Below the pieces are notes generated by a model, which saw nothing but the letters and a program-made list of their open reading frames with translations, ran no database searches and was not told the DNA's origin. The position numbers and the translations under genes were made by a program. DNA of 64,000 nt, taken from assembly GCA_963727575.1 (NCBI GenBank), contig CAVSIA010000020.1, forward strand, positions 104,297 through 168,296. Reading direction: 5' to 3'. This stretch comes from JAHQVI01 sp963727575 (GTDB lineage: Bacteria > Pseudomonadota > Alphaproteobacteria > Rhizobiales > Rhodomicrobiaceae). Positions 52,674 to 63,354 of the stretch are shown here, piece by piece. The number at the start of each line of letters is the position of its first letter. Positions within the stretch are counted from its first letter, which is position 1.

Positions 52674-53069
52674 ATGTCCAATTCCAATTCCAATACCCAA
52701 ACCCAGGCAGAGGTGGAGTTACCGCAGTTGGAGGGTGATTTTCCCGCTGACCCGGAATTCTTGAAGCTACAGGCGCGCAAAGCCAGCGATTTTCTCAAGG
52801 CCCTTGCTCATGAGAACCGGCTTCTGCTGCTCTGTCTGGTCGCAGAGCGGGAGCGCTCGGTCACCGAGCTGGAGAATATTCTCGCATTACGCCAGCCGGC
52901 GGTGTCGCAGCAACTGGCCCGGCTGCGGATGGACGGATTGGTGATCCCGCGGCGCGAAGGCAAGACGATCTATTACAGCCTCGGCGATGAAAATGTGCGC
53001 CGCATCATGGGCGTGCTGTACGACATCTTCTGCCGTCCCGATGCCGATTCCGGAGGCCCCGGCGACTGA
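52674..53069 (+). CDS. ArsR/SmtB-family repressor, BigR/SqrR-like
   Basis: A 131-residue winged-HTH repressor. FLKALAHENRLLLLCLVAERERSVTELENILALRQPAVSQQLARLRMDGLV (in parts) is the ArsR DNA-binding fold. One Cys lies in LLLLCLVAE and a second in YDIFCRP near the C-terminus, the arrangement of BigR/SqrR persulfide sensors, which lack metal-site residues. This suggests sensing of reactive sulfur species. No sulfide-oxidation gene is adjacent, so the target is unknown. Confidence 0.85.
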   Translation: MSNSNSNTQTQAEVELPQLEGDFPADPEFLKLQARKASDFLKALAHENRLLLLCLVAERERSVTELENILALRQPAVSQQLARLRMDGLVIPRREGKTIYYSLGDENVRRIMGVLYDIFCRPDADSGGPGD

Positions 53070-53116
53070 GGCCGGGCAAGAGCCGCTCAAGCGAGTCCGG
53101 TTAGGGCCCCGCCGCG

Positions 53117-54052
53117 CTAGCTGAAATGCGTTCCCTTGGCGAGCGGGAAGCCGCGCAGGAACTCGGCGCCGAGCGTCGGCTTCTTGCCTGCCCGCTGAAC
53201 GCGCGTGAAGCGCACCGCATGCTGGCCGCAGGCGACCGTCAATTGCGAATTGAGCAGCATTCCCGGCTCGCCCCGGCCCGCCACCAGCACCGACCGCAAC
53301 ACTTTGATCCGCTCCCGCCGGCCCGATAACAGCGCCTCGAACCAGGCGCCAGGGGAGGGCGAAAGTGCGCGGATCTGGTTGTGGACCTCATAAGCCGGAC
53401 GCGTCCAGTCGATGCGTTCCTCGTCCTTGGTCAGCTTTGCCGCATAGGTGACGCCTTCGGTCGGCTGCGGCCGGCACGGCAGAGGCCCTTGCTCCATCCG
53501 CTCCAGCGCGCGGGCAATCAGCTTCGCCCCGAGGAGCGACAGCTCGTCATGCAACTCGCCCGCTGTCATGTCCTGGCCGATGGTGATCCGCTCGCCGATA
53601 CAGACCGGCCCGGTGTCCAGCCCCTCGTCCATCTGCATGATGACCACCCCGCTTTCGGGATCGCCGGCCATGATCGCGCGCTGGATGGGCGCCGCGCCGC
53701 GCCAGCGCGGCAGCAGGGAGGCGTGGATGTTGAGGCAGCCGAATTGCGGCGCCTGCAGGATCGCTTTCGGCAGGATCAGCCCGTAGGCGGCAACGACCGC
53801 GACATCGGCGTCATGCGCGTAGAACGCGTTCTGGATCTGGGCGGACCGGAGCGATTTCGGCGCGAACACTGGGATGCCGGCCTCTTCGGCGAAGTTCTGC
53901 ACCGCGGATTTCCGCGAAACCATGCCGCGCCCGGCGGGTCTGGGCGGCTGGGTATAGACCGCAAGCACGTCATGGCCGGCGGCCACGATCTCGCTGAGCG
54001 GCGGCACGGCGAAATCGGGCGTACCCATGAAGATCACACGGAGTGGGGTCAT
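53117..54052 (-). CDS. fmt: Methionyl-tRNA formyltransferase
   Basis: A 311-residue enzyme formylating the initiator Met-tRNA. VIFMGTPDFAVPPL is the N-terminal loop; NIHASLLPRWRGAAPIQRAI holds the catalytic Asn-His, and GVVIMQMDEGLDTGPV the catalytic Asp. The C-terminal OB-like domain is intact. It follows def on the same strand after 111 bp, the usual formylation pair. Confidence 0.96.
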   Translation of the reverse strand: MTPLRVIFMGTPDFAVPPLSEIVAAGHDVLAVYTQPPRPAGRGMVSRKSAVQNFAEEAGIPVFAPKSLRSAQIQNAFYAHDADVAVVAAYGLILPKAILQAPQFGCLNIHASLLPRWRGAAPIQRAIMAGDPESGVVIMQMDEGLDTGPVCIGERITIGQDMTAGELHDELSLLGAKLIARALERMEQGPLPCRPQPTEGVTYAAKLTKDEERIDWTRPAYEVHNQIRALSPSPGAWFEALLSGRRERIKVLRSVLVAGRGEPGMLLNSQLTVACGQHAVRFTRVQRAGKKPTLGAEFLRGFPLAKGTHFS

Positions 54053-54163
54053 CGGTCCGAAGGCGCTGGGCCCGTTGCTTCGAACGGGCGGGTTCGCGCC
54101 GATTTAGGCGGAGGCGGAAGACACAGGCAAGCTTTTTGCGTGGGAAAACGGTGCCGGCGCGAA

Positions 54164-54682
54164 TTATTCCGACTCTTCGTCGCGCCGCGCCTTGCGGAAT
54201 TTGCGGATCAGGAGGTCGCGCTTCAGACGCGACAGGTGATCGACGAACATCACCCCGTTGAGATGATCCAGCTCATGCTGGGCGACGGTCGCGGCGTGGC
54301 CCTCCAGCCATTCCTCGATGCTTTTGCCCTCGCGGTCGACATAACGCATCAGCACCGTCGACGGTCGGGACACCTCGGCATAGATGCCCGGCAGCGAAAG
54401 GCACCCTTCCTCGTAGACGCGGGTAGCGGGGCCGAGCTGCAGGATCTCGGGATTGATGAAGAACCGCGGGTACGGCTCTTCGCCGTCGCGCGCGGGGTCC
54501 ATGACGAAGATACGGCGCGACAGGCCGACCTGCGGTGCGGCGAGGCCGACACCGGGCGCGGCACGCATGGTTTCGAGCATGTCGTCGAGAAGGCGGCGGA
54601 TGCCGTCGTCGACCTGCTCGATGGGCTCAGCCGCCTCGCGCAGGATCGGTGCGGGAAATAGGATGATCGGGAGCTTGGCCAT
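54164..54682 (-). CDS. def: Peptide deformylase
   Basis: A 172-residue metalloenzyme removing N-formyl groups from new proteins. All three motifs are present: GVGLAAPQ, EGCLSLP with the metal Cys, and QHELDHLNG with two metal His and the catalytic Glu. The start MAKLPIILFP at 54682 is canonical; the extension to 54811 is not. It is divergent from rmuC. Confidence 0.97.
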   Translation of the reverse strand: MAKLPIILFPAPILREAAEPIEQVDDGIRRLLDDMLETMRAAPGVGLAAPQVGLSRRIFVMDPARDGEEPYPRFFINPEILQLGPATRVYEEGCLSLPGIYAEVSRPSTVLMRYVDREGKSIEEWLEGHAATVAQHELDHLNGVMFVDHLSRLKRDLLIRKFRKARRDEESE

Positions 54683-54801
54683 GTCGTTCAGATAAGCGGA
54701 TTGGCTTCTTCGGTCAACGCTGCTTTCCCGGGAATGTCGTTCGCCTTTCGTTCGGCATAGAATCGCCCTAGCCTGCAGGCCAGTCAAGCCGGGGGACATC
54801 G

Positions 54802-56008
54802 ATGCCTGCATTGCAGACCTGGACGATCCACGGGGTGGAAATCGAGCCGCTATGGGTGTTTGCCGGGCTCGCCGGCCTCGCGGTGATCGCGCTCATCGCG
54901 CTCGCGGTGATCCTGTGGCGCAACGGCCGCGACCGGAACCGGGAGGCGGCGCAGCGTCAGACCGACGCACGGCTCGTCGAAATGGAGATCGCCGCGCTGA
55001 AGGGCCAGCTCCACGGCATCGCCGAGCTGGCGGGCGCCAACCAGTCGGAACTTAGCCGCACGATTCACGAGCGGCTCGACCGTGTCACCCAGTCGGTCGG
55101 CGTCAATCTCGACGAAACGGCGCGGCGGACTGCGGAGCATCTGGCGCGGCTGAATGAGCGCCTGGCCGTCATCGACACCGCGCAGCGCAACATCACCGAT
55201 CTGTCGACGCGCGTCGTATCCCTTCAGGACATCCTGGCCAACAAGCAGCAGCGCGGGGCCTTCGGCCAGCTCCGGATGGAGACCATCATCCAGGATGCCT
55301 TGCCCAAGGGCGCCTACAGCTTCCAGCCGACGCTGTCCAACGGCAAGCGCCCCGACTGTCTGATCCGCCTCCCCGGCTCCGATGCCGCTCTGGTCATCGA
55401 TGCCAAATTCCCGCTCGAAGCCTTCGAGGCGCTGCGCACGGCGCATGAGGATGCCGCCCGGCAGGAGGCTTCCCGCCGCGTGCGCAGCGATGTCGGCCGC
55501 CACATCGACGACATCGCCTCGAAATACGCGCTGCCCGGCGAGACGCAGGACTCGCTGCTGATGTTCGTGCCCTCGGAGTCGATCTATGCCGATTTGCACG
55601 AGCATTTCTCCGACCTGCTGCAGAAGGCGCACCGGGCGCGGGTGTTCATCGTCTCGCCGAACATGCTGATGCTCGCGGTGCAGACCATGCAGGCGATCAT
55701 GAAGGACGTGCAGATGCGCGAGCAGGCCAATGTGATCCAGCGCGAGGTGGCGACGCTGCTTGACCGATGTCGGCCGGCTGAAGGACCGCGTGCTCGACTT
55801 TCAGAAGCATTTCGGGCTGCTGGGCGCCGACGTCGAGAAGATCCTCACCTCGACCGACAAGATCGCCGGCCGCGGGCGGAAGATCGAGGCGTTGGAATTC
55901 GAGGGCGCGCAGGCCCAGCCTCCGGCCGCGGAGGGAAATGGCAGCATGCGGCCGGAAGCGGGTCTGAGCTCGGCTCATGGAGCCGAGGCGCCGGCGCTCG
56001 ACCAGTGA
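54802..56008 (+). CDS. rmuC: DNA recombination protein RmuC homologue (one frameshift)
   Basis: An N-terminal membrane helix (PLWVFAGLAGLAVIALIALAVILW, in parts) is followed by a coiled coil and the RmuC domain with GAFGQLRMETIIQDALP, VIDAKFPLEAFEALR and LLMFVPSESIYADLHEHF. After about 55757 (REVATLL) the frame changes and TDVGRLKDRVLDFQKHFGLLGADVEKIL continues to 56008. One extra base explains it. The fold-back copy reads across this point without the extra T. RmuC limits inversions and is a predicted nuclease-related protein. Confidence 0.88.
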
Positions 56009-56120
56009 TCGAGGCGTGCCGGCGTCAGAAAATGCGCGACATCGGCAGATGCCCTCCTGGACGGCGATCTGCCGGCGTCGCCGGACGCGGGTGCCGGCGC
56101 TTCAGGCCGGCATCGTGCCC

Positions 56121-58337
56121 TCAATCGTTCTCGACCACCCCTGCGTCGATCAGGAAATTGCGCATCAGATAGCGCGATCCCGCTCCGTCCCCGCCATGCG
56201 CGCCGGCGAAACTGGATTCGCTGCTCCGGATCTCCGGGCGGTAATCCAGGCCCTTGCCGGTCTTCTCCCGGTAGTGCTCGACAAGCCCGGTCAGGACTTC
56301 GCCGACGATGGTGGCGCCGACCGGGCCGAGCCGGTTGCCGCCGTCGGGGCCGCCGTCATAGCGGCGGTCCTCGCCCCGATAATCTTCGCGCTCGCCATAA
56401 CCGCGCCGGGCCGATGCCTGGTGATACAGCCCGCCATAGCGGCGCGGACCGTAATCGCCGCTGACGTGGTCGAAGCGATGCTCCCGATCCGGCACGGCAT
56501 GCAGATGCGTGCTGGTGCCGAAGATGCTGGCTTCCTCCAGGATGTAGTACCAGAGCGGGGTCTCGGCCTCGCCGAGGAAATAGCCGATCCGCTCGTCCGG
56601 CGGCAGCAAATAGGAGCGCCACGGCTCGCCATGTCCGGAGCCGTGGTTGCCATTGCCGAGCAGACCGCGGGCCTGCAGCGCCGGGAGCACGATCCGCGCG
56701 ACCTGCTGGCCGGAGGGCAAGTGCAGGGTCTTGCCGCGGGCCAGATTGCGCGCCGCCAGCGAGCTGACCTCATGCATCCCGACCACCCGGGAGAAGTGCA
56801 GCCGGTGCAGGCTATGGGCGAGCTCGGTATCGATCCGGCGCGAATAGTTGAAGCCGTAAGGCGCCTTGTAATCGATGTCGAAGAAATAGCGCCAGTCGAT
56901 CAACTCCTCCGGCGTCACCGGCACAAAGGCGCGGGGGCCATCCCGACCGTTCGACAGGAGGTCGAACTCAGCCCCTTCGTGCAGCACATATTTGTCGCGC
57001 ACCTGGCTGTGGCCGTAGCGGAAGGCGGCGGCGGCGAACTCAACGGGGATGAAGATGTCGCCGACATGGCCGTTCGCGTCGCGGAAGCCGTCCGGGAAGA
57101 AGAAATCGCGCCCCTGCTTCAAGAGATTGGCCGTGTGCCGCGCGCCGATCACCCGCGGCAGGAAGTCCTCCACGACCAGCCGGTGATAATAGTGGATGAC
57201 GTGGTCGTGGGCGATCTCGAAGATCTTATGCTTGACGTCGTCCGGCAGCGCGCGGGCCAGCTCATGCGTGTCGCAATGCGCGCCGTGCTGGCAATAGGCG
57301 TCGCGCTCCCGGCCGAAATCCCGTTCGACGAGGATGTCGACCGTGCGGTTGTGGAAGGCGACGAAAGCGGCATGGAGCTGCGAGACGACGATATTCTCGT
57401 CGTTGCGCGGGTCGCCGAGCAGCGCGACCGCCTCGCCGCCTTCCGGCCCCTCGTAATGCGACGCCCTGGTGCGGAACAGATCGTTGCGCAGCGGCTGGTC
57501 TTCCTCGGTCAGCGCGCGGCCGACGCGGACATAGGGCAGGCTGAACAAATGCGGCGTGCGGGACGGGCCGCCGCCATAGACGCTGTCGAGGTCGAGATCC
57601 GGCGTCCGTGCGTTCTGGAGCTGGTCGTCGCCGGTAATTTCGCGGCCGAGATCGGTCGTCGTGTCGAGCGTCAGGTCATGGTCGATGAACTGGCCGAGAA
57701 ACGTATAGCCGGCCGGCATGTCGCTATCGCCCGCCGGATCGTTCGGGCGCTCCTCGGCCATGGAGCGGCCGAGGGCCTGCAGCGGCCGGAAATCTGGGTG
57801 CAGGCGTCCGTCATCCGGCTCCGCCTTGGGGAACATGCGTCCGAAGCCGACGCCCTGGTACACATCCTCCTCGGCGGCATAGTCGCGGCCGCGATCCTGA
57901 TAGGGGAGGGGCTCGGGCGCCTCGTAGCGCTCGTCGGGGCGGTAATGCCTTTTGCGGTGGAGCGGGGGCGGCGCGTCGTCCTCATAGGCGACGGGCGGCT
58001 CGGGCGGATAGGCATCCGGCCGGGAATGCTCCGAATGGTCGACATGCTCGGAGTGGTCCACATGCTCGGAGTGATCGAGATGCTCCACATGACCGGAATG
58101 CGGGTAGCGCTCCGAATAGAACGTGTTGCGCTCGGGCATGGGCGGCCATCCGGCGCGCGGATGCAGCCGCGACACATAGGGCGGCCCTTCGCCCGGAACG
58201 TTGAACAGCGATCCGTCGTTCTCGATGGCGTGCGCCGGCCGCAGCGCGAGGGTGAACCCGCATAACGCGACCGCAAGCGCGAGACGGCTGACCTTGGGGA
58301 GAAGGGAAATGTAGACGCGCAATTGCAGCGACGGCAA
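56121..58337 (-). CDS. Animal-type haem peroxidase, exported, with His-rich repeats
   Basis: About 738 residues. A signal peptide (LALAVALCGFTLALRPAHA) is followed by a His/Glu/Ser repeat of DHSEHV units near residues 85-105. The An_peroxidase domain has the distal-His motif FLGQFIDHDLTLDTT, GDPRNDENIVVSQLHAAFVAFHNRT, and the proximal-His candidate FRYGHSQVRDKY. The frame as listed begins at TTG 58337. A better ATG at 58353 with AGGAG upstream is out of frame by one indel. It probably oxidises halides or organic substrates outside the cytoplasm. Confidence 0.85.
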   Translation of the reverse strand: MPSLQLRVYISLLPKVSRLALAVALCGFTLALRPAHAIENDGSLFNVPGEGPPYVSRLHPRAGWPPMPERNTFYSERYPHSGHVEHLDHSEHVDHSEHVDHSEHSRPDAYPPEPPVAYEDDAPPPLHRKRHYRPDERYEAPEPLPYQDRGRDYAAEEDVYQGVGFGRMFPKAEPDDGRLHPDFRPLQALGRSMAEERPNDPAGDSDMPAGYTFLGQFIDHDLTLDTTTDLGREITGDDQLQNARTPDLDLDSVYGGGPSRTPHLFSLPYVRVGRALTEEDQPLRNDLFRTRASHYEGPEGGEAVALLGDPRNDENIVVSQLHAAFVAFHNRTVDILVERDFGRERDAYCQHGAHCDTHELARALPDDVKHKIFEIAHDHVIHYYHRLVVEDFLPRVIGARHTANLLKQGRDFFFPDGFRDANGHVGDIFIPVEFAAAAFRYGHSQVRDKYVLHEGAEFDLLSNGRDGPRAFVPVTPEELIDWRYFFDIDYKAPYGFNYSRRIDTELAHSLHRLHFSRVVGMHEVSSLAARNLARGKTLHLPSGQQVARIVLPALQARGLLGNGNHGSGHGEPWRSYLLPPDERIGYFLGEAETPLWYYILEEASIFGTSTHLHAVPDREHRFDHVSGDYGPRRYGGLYHQASARRGYGEREDYRGEDRRYDGGPDGGNRLGPVGATIVGEVLTGLVEHYREKTGKGLDYRPEIRSSESSFAGAHGGDGAGSRYLMRNFLIDAGVVEND

Positions 58338-58353
58338 AGCGGGAAGACTCCAT

Positions 58354-58738
58354 GAAACGCACTCCTGAACTTTGCGTGAGTTTCTCGCGTTGGAATTAAT
58401 GAAAAGTGAAATATCTCGAATTTGAGTAAAATCTGATTTCTCGATTTGCCGTTGCTTCGCGCTTTACAATGTGCCGCGCACGCCGGATGGCCGAAATTGA
58501 CCGAAGAATGACCTTTAGGACAAACCGGGGCGTCGCTATTTTTGCGGCATGAAACCGGTCCGCTCCGTCAGCGTGCCCCGGTCTGCGACGAGCCGGCGTC
58601 CAGTATCATCGAGTCGCCGCAGCCGGGCCGGACTGCTGCCGACCTCGTCAGGGCCGGATGCATGCGTACGCTGCCCGCCTGCTTCCGGTCTTGCCTTCGC
58701 GACTTCCGCACTCTCTTCAAAGCCAACGGAGATCCCTC
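58354..58738. other. Intergenic region between peroxidase and DJ-1/PfpI gene
   Basis: About 385 bp with AT-rich DNA near 58380-58450, a likely divergent promoter region. The frames across 58549-58730 have no supported start or family similarity. The right arm repeats this stretch inverted at about 60675-61047. Confidence 0.4.
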
Positions 58739-59454
58739 ATGGACACCATCCACATCGGTTTGTCCTTTTCCACGCTGACGCAGCTCGATCTGACCGGACC
58801 GCTCGAAGTGCTCCGCCGTCTGCCCGGTGCGAAAACCCACATCGTGGCGAAGACGCTGGCGCCGGTCGAAAGCGATTGCGGGCTGAGCCTGGTGCCGACC
58901 GAAAAGTTCGACGATTGTCCACAGCTCGATCTGATCTGCGTGCCGGGCGGCATGGGTGTGCCGGACACGGTCGGCGATGCCGCCACCGTCGGCTTCGTTC
59001 GCGGGCAGGCGGCGGGAGCGAAATACGTCACCTCGGTGTGCACCGGCGCGTTCATCCTCGGCGTCGCCGGGCTGCTCGAGTGGCAAGCGGGCGACGCACG
59101 CATGGGGGTATACGGATCTGCTGCCGCTGGTCGGGGCGACCCACGAGCCGGGCCGCGTCGTCGCGCGACGGCAACCTCTTTACCGGTGGCGGCGTGACGG
59201 CGGGATCGATTTCGGCCTTGCCGTTGCCGCCGAGATCGCCGGGCCGGACGGTCGCCCAGCAGATCCAACTCGCCATCGAATACGATCCGGCGCCACCCTT
59301 CGACGCCGGCAATCCGCGGAGCGCGCCGGAGGCGATCACGCACGGATGGCGCCGGTCTTCGCCAAGCGCCGCGACGGCTACCGCCGCCATCGAACAAGCC
59401 TTATCGTCGGTCGTCTCGGTAGGGGAAATCGAACAAGTCGGGGGAAATGTCTAG
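58739..59454 (+). CDS. DJ-1/PfpI family protein, isonitrile hydratase-like (frameshifted)
   Basis: The start MDTIHIGLSF at 58739 is followed by LTQLDLTGPLEVLRRLPGAKTHIVAKTLAPV. The nucleophile Cys is in YVTSVCTGAFILGVAGLLE. After about 59095 the frame breaks several times; the pieces GYTDLLPLVGATHEPGRVV, NLFTGGGVTAG and EAITHGWRRS-like parts recombine into a normal family C-terminus ending near the stop at 59454. TGPLEVLRRLPGA and the CTGA elbow resemble isonitrile hydratases. Error density is higher here than upstream. Confidence 0.75.
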
Positions 59455-59590
59455 GGAGGTGTTGCGATCGCGTGACCTCTTGGCGCACGAATAGTTGATC
59501 TGGGTCAAGGATTTCCGGAGGGTTTGCCGAATAAGTGTCGGTGGACGCTGAGGGTCCGTTGCGGGACAGCTATGCGCATAAGGGGTCGCT

Positions 59591-59725
59591 ATGAATGACG
59601 CACCGACAAAAGACGAATTCGCTGCCTTATCCGACATTCTGGCGGTCGTCGGAGCAATAGGCGGACTGGTATTCGAAGTTCGCGTCTCGATCCTGTCGGA
59701 CGATTCGGTCATGGTATCTCCATGA
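59591..59725 (+). CDS. Small membrane peptide running into the fold-back point
   Basis: ATG 59591 with AAGGGG upstream encodes MNDAPTKDEFAALSDILAVVGAIGGLVFEV and runs across the palindrome centre to a stop at 59723-59725. The inverted copy instead gives FAALSDLLAVVGAIGGLVLGVR and a stop, a 31-residue peptide with one hydrophobic helix. The right-arm version may be the truer 3' end. Function unknown. Confidence 0.4.
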   Translation: MNDAPTKDEFAALSDILAVVGAIGGLVFEVRVSILSDDSVMVSP

Positions 59726-59994
59726 CCGAATCGTCCGATAGGATCGAGATCAGCGAACTCCTAATACCAGTCCGCCTATTGCTCCGACGACCGCCAAAAG
59801 GTCGGATAAAGCAGCGAATTCGTCTTTTGTCGGTGCGTCATTCATAGCGACCCCTTATGCGCATAGCTTGTCCCGCAACGGACCCTCTGCGTCCGCCGAC
59901 ACTTATTCGGCAAACCCTCCGGGAAATCCTTGACCCAGTCAACTTGTACAGTACGCAAGAGGTCACGCGATCGCAACACCTCCCTAAACATTTC

Positions 59995-60674
59995 CCCACT
60001 TAAAGAGTTACCCCTAACGAGAAGACCGAAAGTACAGGCAAATCCGATGGCGGCGCGGTGGAATGGCGGCGCTTGGCGAAGACCGGCGCCATCCGCGCCG
60101 TGATCGCCTCCGGCGCGCTCCGCGGATTGCAGGCATCGAAGGGCGGCGCCGGATCGTATTCGATGGCGAGTTGGATCTGCTCGGGGACCCTGCCCCACGA
60201 TGTCGGCGGCAACGGCAAGGCCGGAATCAAAGATCCCAGCCGTCACGCCGCCAGCCCGTAAAGATCATGGCGCCACGACGCAGCCGCTGGTCCGTGTCCC
60301 GACCAGCGGTACCCCAATGCATCATCGCCTCACTTGCCATCGAACGGCCAGCCCGGCGACGCCGAGGATGACGCGCGGTTGGCGCCGAGGTAAGGTATTT
60401 CGCTCCCGCCGCCTCCCGGCGGACGAAGCCGATGGGTGGCGGCATCGCCAACATGACCAGCACACCCATGCCCGCCGGACGCGAACGGATCGAGCTGCGG
60501 ACAATCGTCGAAACAGTCGGTCGGCGCCAGGCTCAGCCCGCAATCGCTTTCCACCGGCGCCAGCGTCTTCGCCACGATGTCGCATCGGGCAGCGGAGGGG
60601 CGCTTCGAGCGGTCCGGTGAGATCGAGCTGCGTCAACGTTCCAAAAGGACGAAACCGACTGGGATGGTGTGCAT
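59995..60674 (-). pseudogene. Degraded inverted copy of the DJ-1/PfpI gene
   Basis: Minus-strand start MHTIPVGFVLLER at 60674 corresponds to MDTIHIGLSF of the left arm, but the frame is lost after 13 codons. Fragments such as DLTGPLEAPLRCP, ESDCGLSLAPTD and DPAPPFDACNPRSAPEAIT remain in three frames. It should be discounted as a separate gene because it belongs to the fold-back arm. Confidence 0.8.
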
Positions 60675-61047
60675 GAGGGATCTCCGTTCGCTTGGACAAG
60701 AGTACAGAAATCGGGAAGGCGAGACCGAAAGCAGGCGGGCAAAGGAGCGATGCATCCGGCGCGATGGCCCGAAGCCGCACCCGCTGGGCGACGTCCATGA
60801 TCTGAACGCCGGGATAGGCAAGCCGCAGTAGTCGGGCGGGCCAGTTTCATGCCCGAAGAATAGCAAAGCCCCCAGTTTTGTCCCAAAGGTCCATCTTTCG
60901 TCAATTCCGGCCATCCGGATGCGCGGCACCACTGTAAAGGCCGAAGAGCAACGGCAAATCGAGAATCTATTTTACTCAAAATCGAAATATTTCACTTTTC
61001 ATTAATTCCAACGCGAGAAACTCACGCAAAGTTAAGGAGTGCGTTTC
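60675..61047. other. Inverted copy of the peroxidase-PfpI intergenic region
   Basis: Mirror of 58354-58738 with indels. No independent gene is supported. The AT-rich block ending in the AAGGAGTGCG ribosome-binding sequence before 61048 is the copy of the peroxidase leader. Confidence 0.6.
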
Positions 61048-63250
61048 ATGAGTGTTCCCGCTTTCGTGCGCTCCAATTGCACATTCCACTCCCCAAGTTC
61101 AGAAAGCCGTCTCGCGCTTGCCGTCGCGTTATCCAGGGTTCACCCCCTCGCGCTGCGGGCCGGCGCACGCCATCGAGAACGACGGATCAGCTCTAACGTT
61201 CCCGGCGAAGGGCCGCCCTATGTGTCGCGGCTGCATCCGCGCGGCGGATGGCCGCCCATGCCCGAGCGCGACACGATTCTATTCGGAGCGCTACCCGCAT
61301 TGCGGTCATGTGGAGCGTCTGGATCACTCCGAGCATGTGGACCACTCCGAGCATGTCGACCATTCGGAGCATTCCCGGCCGGATGCCCTCCACCGGAGAC
61401 CCGCCCGTCGCCTATGAGGACGACGCGGGGGGGGGGGCACCGCAAAAGGCATTACCGACCCGACGAGCGCTACGAGGCGCCCAAAACCTGCCTATCAGGA
61501 GCGCGGCCGCCGAGCTGTGCCGCCGAGGAGGATGTGTACCAGGGCGTCGGCTTCGGCCGCATGTTTCGGACGCCTGCACCCAGATTTCCGGCAGGTACAG
61601 GCCCTCGGTGCTGCTCCATGGCCGAGGAGCGTCCGAACGATCCTGCAGGCGATGGCGAAATGCCGGCGGGCTACACGTTCCTCGGCCAGTTCATCGACCA
61701 CGACGTGACGTTGGAGACGACGACCGATCTCGGCCGCGAAATTCAGGGCGACTTCGAGCTGAAGAATGCCCACGCCGGACCTCGATCTCGACAGTGTCTA
61801 TGGCGGCGGCCCTCACGAACGCCGCGCCTCTTCCGGCTTCCCTATATTCGCGTGGGCCAGCCGCTCCGAAGATGCAGAGACGGTGCGCCACGATCTATTC
61901 CGCACCAAGGCGTCCTATCACTACGGACCTGAGGGCGGACGGCCAATGGCGCTGCTCGGCGATCCGCGCAATGACGAAAATATCATCGTCTCGCAGCTTC
62001 ACGGCGCTTTCATCGCCTTCCACAACCGCACGGTCGATATTCTGGTCGAGCGCGGTTTTGGCCGACAGCGCGAGCATTACTGCCACCATGACGCCCGTTG
62101 CAGCACGGCGGAACTAGCCGACGCGCTGTCGGACAAGCACAAGGCCAAGATCTTCGAAGCGGCCCGCGACCACGACATCCGCTATTATCGCCGGCTGATC
62201 GTCGAAGATTTCCTGCCCCGCCTGATCGGACCGCGCCATACGGCCAGCCTGCTCAACGTGGACGCGATTTCTTCTTCCCGACGGCTTCCGGGCGAAGGTG
62301 GGCAAGTCGGCGATATCGATTCCGGTGGAGTTCGCAGGCGCGGTGTTCCGCTACGGTCACAGCCAGGTTCGTGACAGCTACATGCTGCGCGAAGGGCCAG
62401 GATAGAGCTTCTGTCGGAGGGCGAGAAAGGCCGCGCGCTTTTGAGCCGGTCACGCCGCAATACTTGCCGACTGGAATTACTTCTTCGATATCGACGGCAA
62501 GCCGCCCTATGGCTTCAACCGTGCCCGGGGGATCGATCCCGAAATCGCCGTAGCCTGCACAAACTGCACGTGTCCAGGGTGGTCGGGATGGCGAGGTCAC
62601 TCCCTGGCGGCCCGCAATCTGGCGCGCGGCAGGGCCCTCACATACCTTCGGGCCAGCGGGTCGCGCAGATCCTCTCCCGGCGCTGGAGGCCCGCGGTCTG
62701 CTCGGAATGGCGACCACGGCTCCGGACATGGCGAGCCGTGGCGCTCCCTATCTGCTGCCGCCGGACGAACGGATCGGCTATTTCCTCGGCGAGGCCGAGA
62801 CGCCGCTCTGGTACTACATCCTGAGGAAGCCAGCATCTTCGCACAGGCGCGCATCCCCACGCCGTGCCGGATCGGGAGCACCGCTACGACCACGTCAGCG
62901 GCGATTACAGTAGGCGCCGCTATGGCAGGCTGTCCTCACCAGGAGAGGGGCGGCCGGGGGAGGCAAGCGCGAAGGTTGAAAGTGGGCGAGGTCCGCCGGC
63001 TCTGACCGCGGGCCCGATGGCGGCAACCGGCTCGGGCCGGTCGGCGCCGCCGTCGTCGGCGAGGTTCTGACCGGGCTTGTCGAGGACAGCTACCGGGAGA
63101 AGACCGGCAAGGGCCTGGACTTCTCCGCCCGGAGATCCGGAGCAGCGAGAATCCACCTTTCGCGGGTGCACAGCAGGGGTTAGACGGGGTCGCGCTATCT
63201 GATGCGCGTTATTAAAGATGAAAAAAGGGGTGGTCGAGAACGAATTTGAG
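61048..63250 (+). pseudogene. Degraded inverted copy of the haem peroxidase gene
   Basis: The ATG at 61048 and an AAGGAG site match the left-arm start, and here the signal peptide SRLALAVALS is in frame with that ATG (MSVPAFVRSN). Recognisable fragments include TFLGQFIDHDVTLETTTDLG, GDPRNDENIIVSQLHGAF and RTPRLFRLPYIRVG. Many indels, including a run of nine G near 61430, destroy the frame. It is not an independent paralogue. Confidence 0.8.
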
Positions 63251-63354
63251 GGCACGACGCCGGCCTGGCTGCGCCGGCACCGCGTCCGGCGGATATACGC
63301 TCCAGGAGGGCATCTGCCGATGCCACGCATTTTCTGACGCCAGCAGCACCTCGA

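Noticed and set aside
61048..63250. A second, independent haem peroxidase gene
   Set aside because: It lies in the inverted fold-back arm, mirrors the first gene including flanking DNA, and is broken by random indels.
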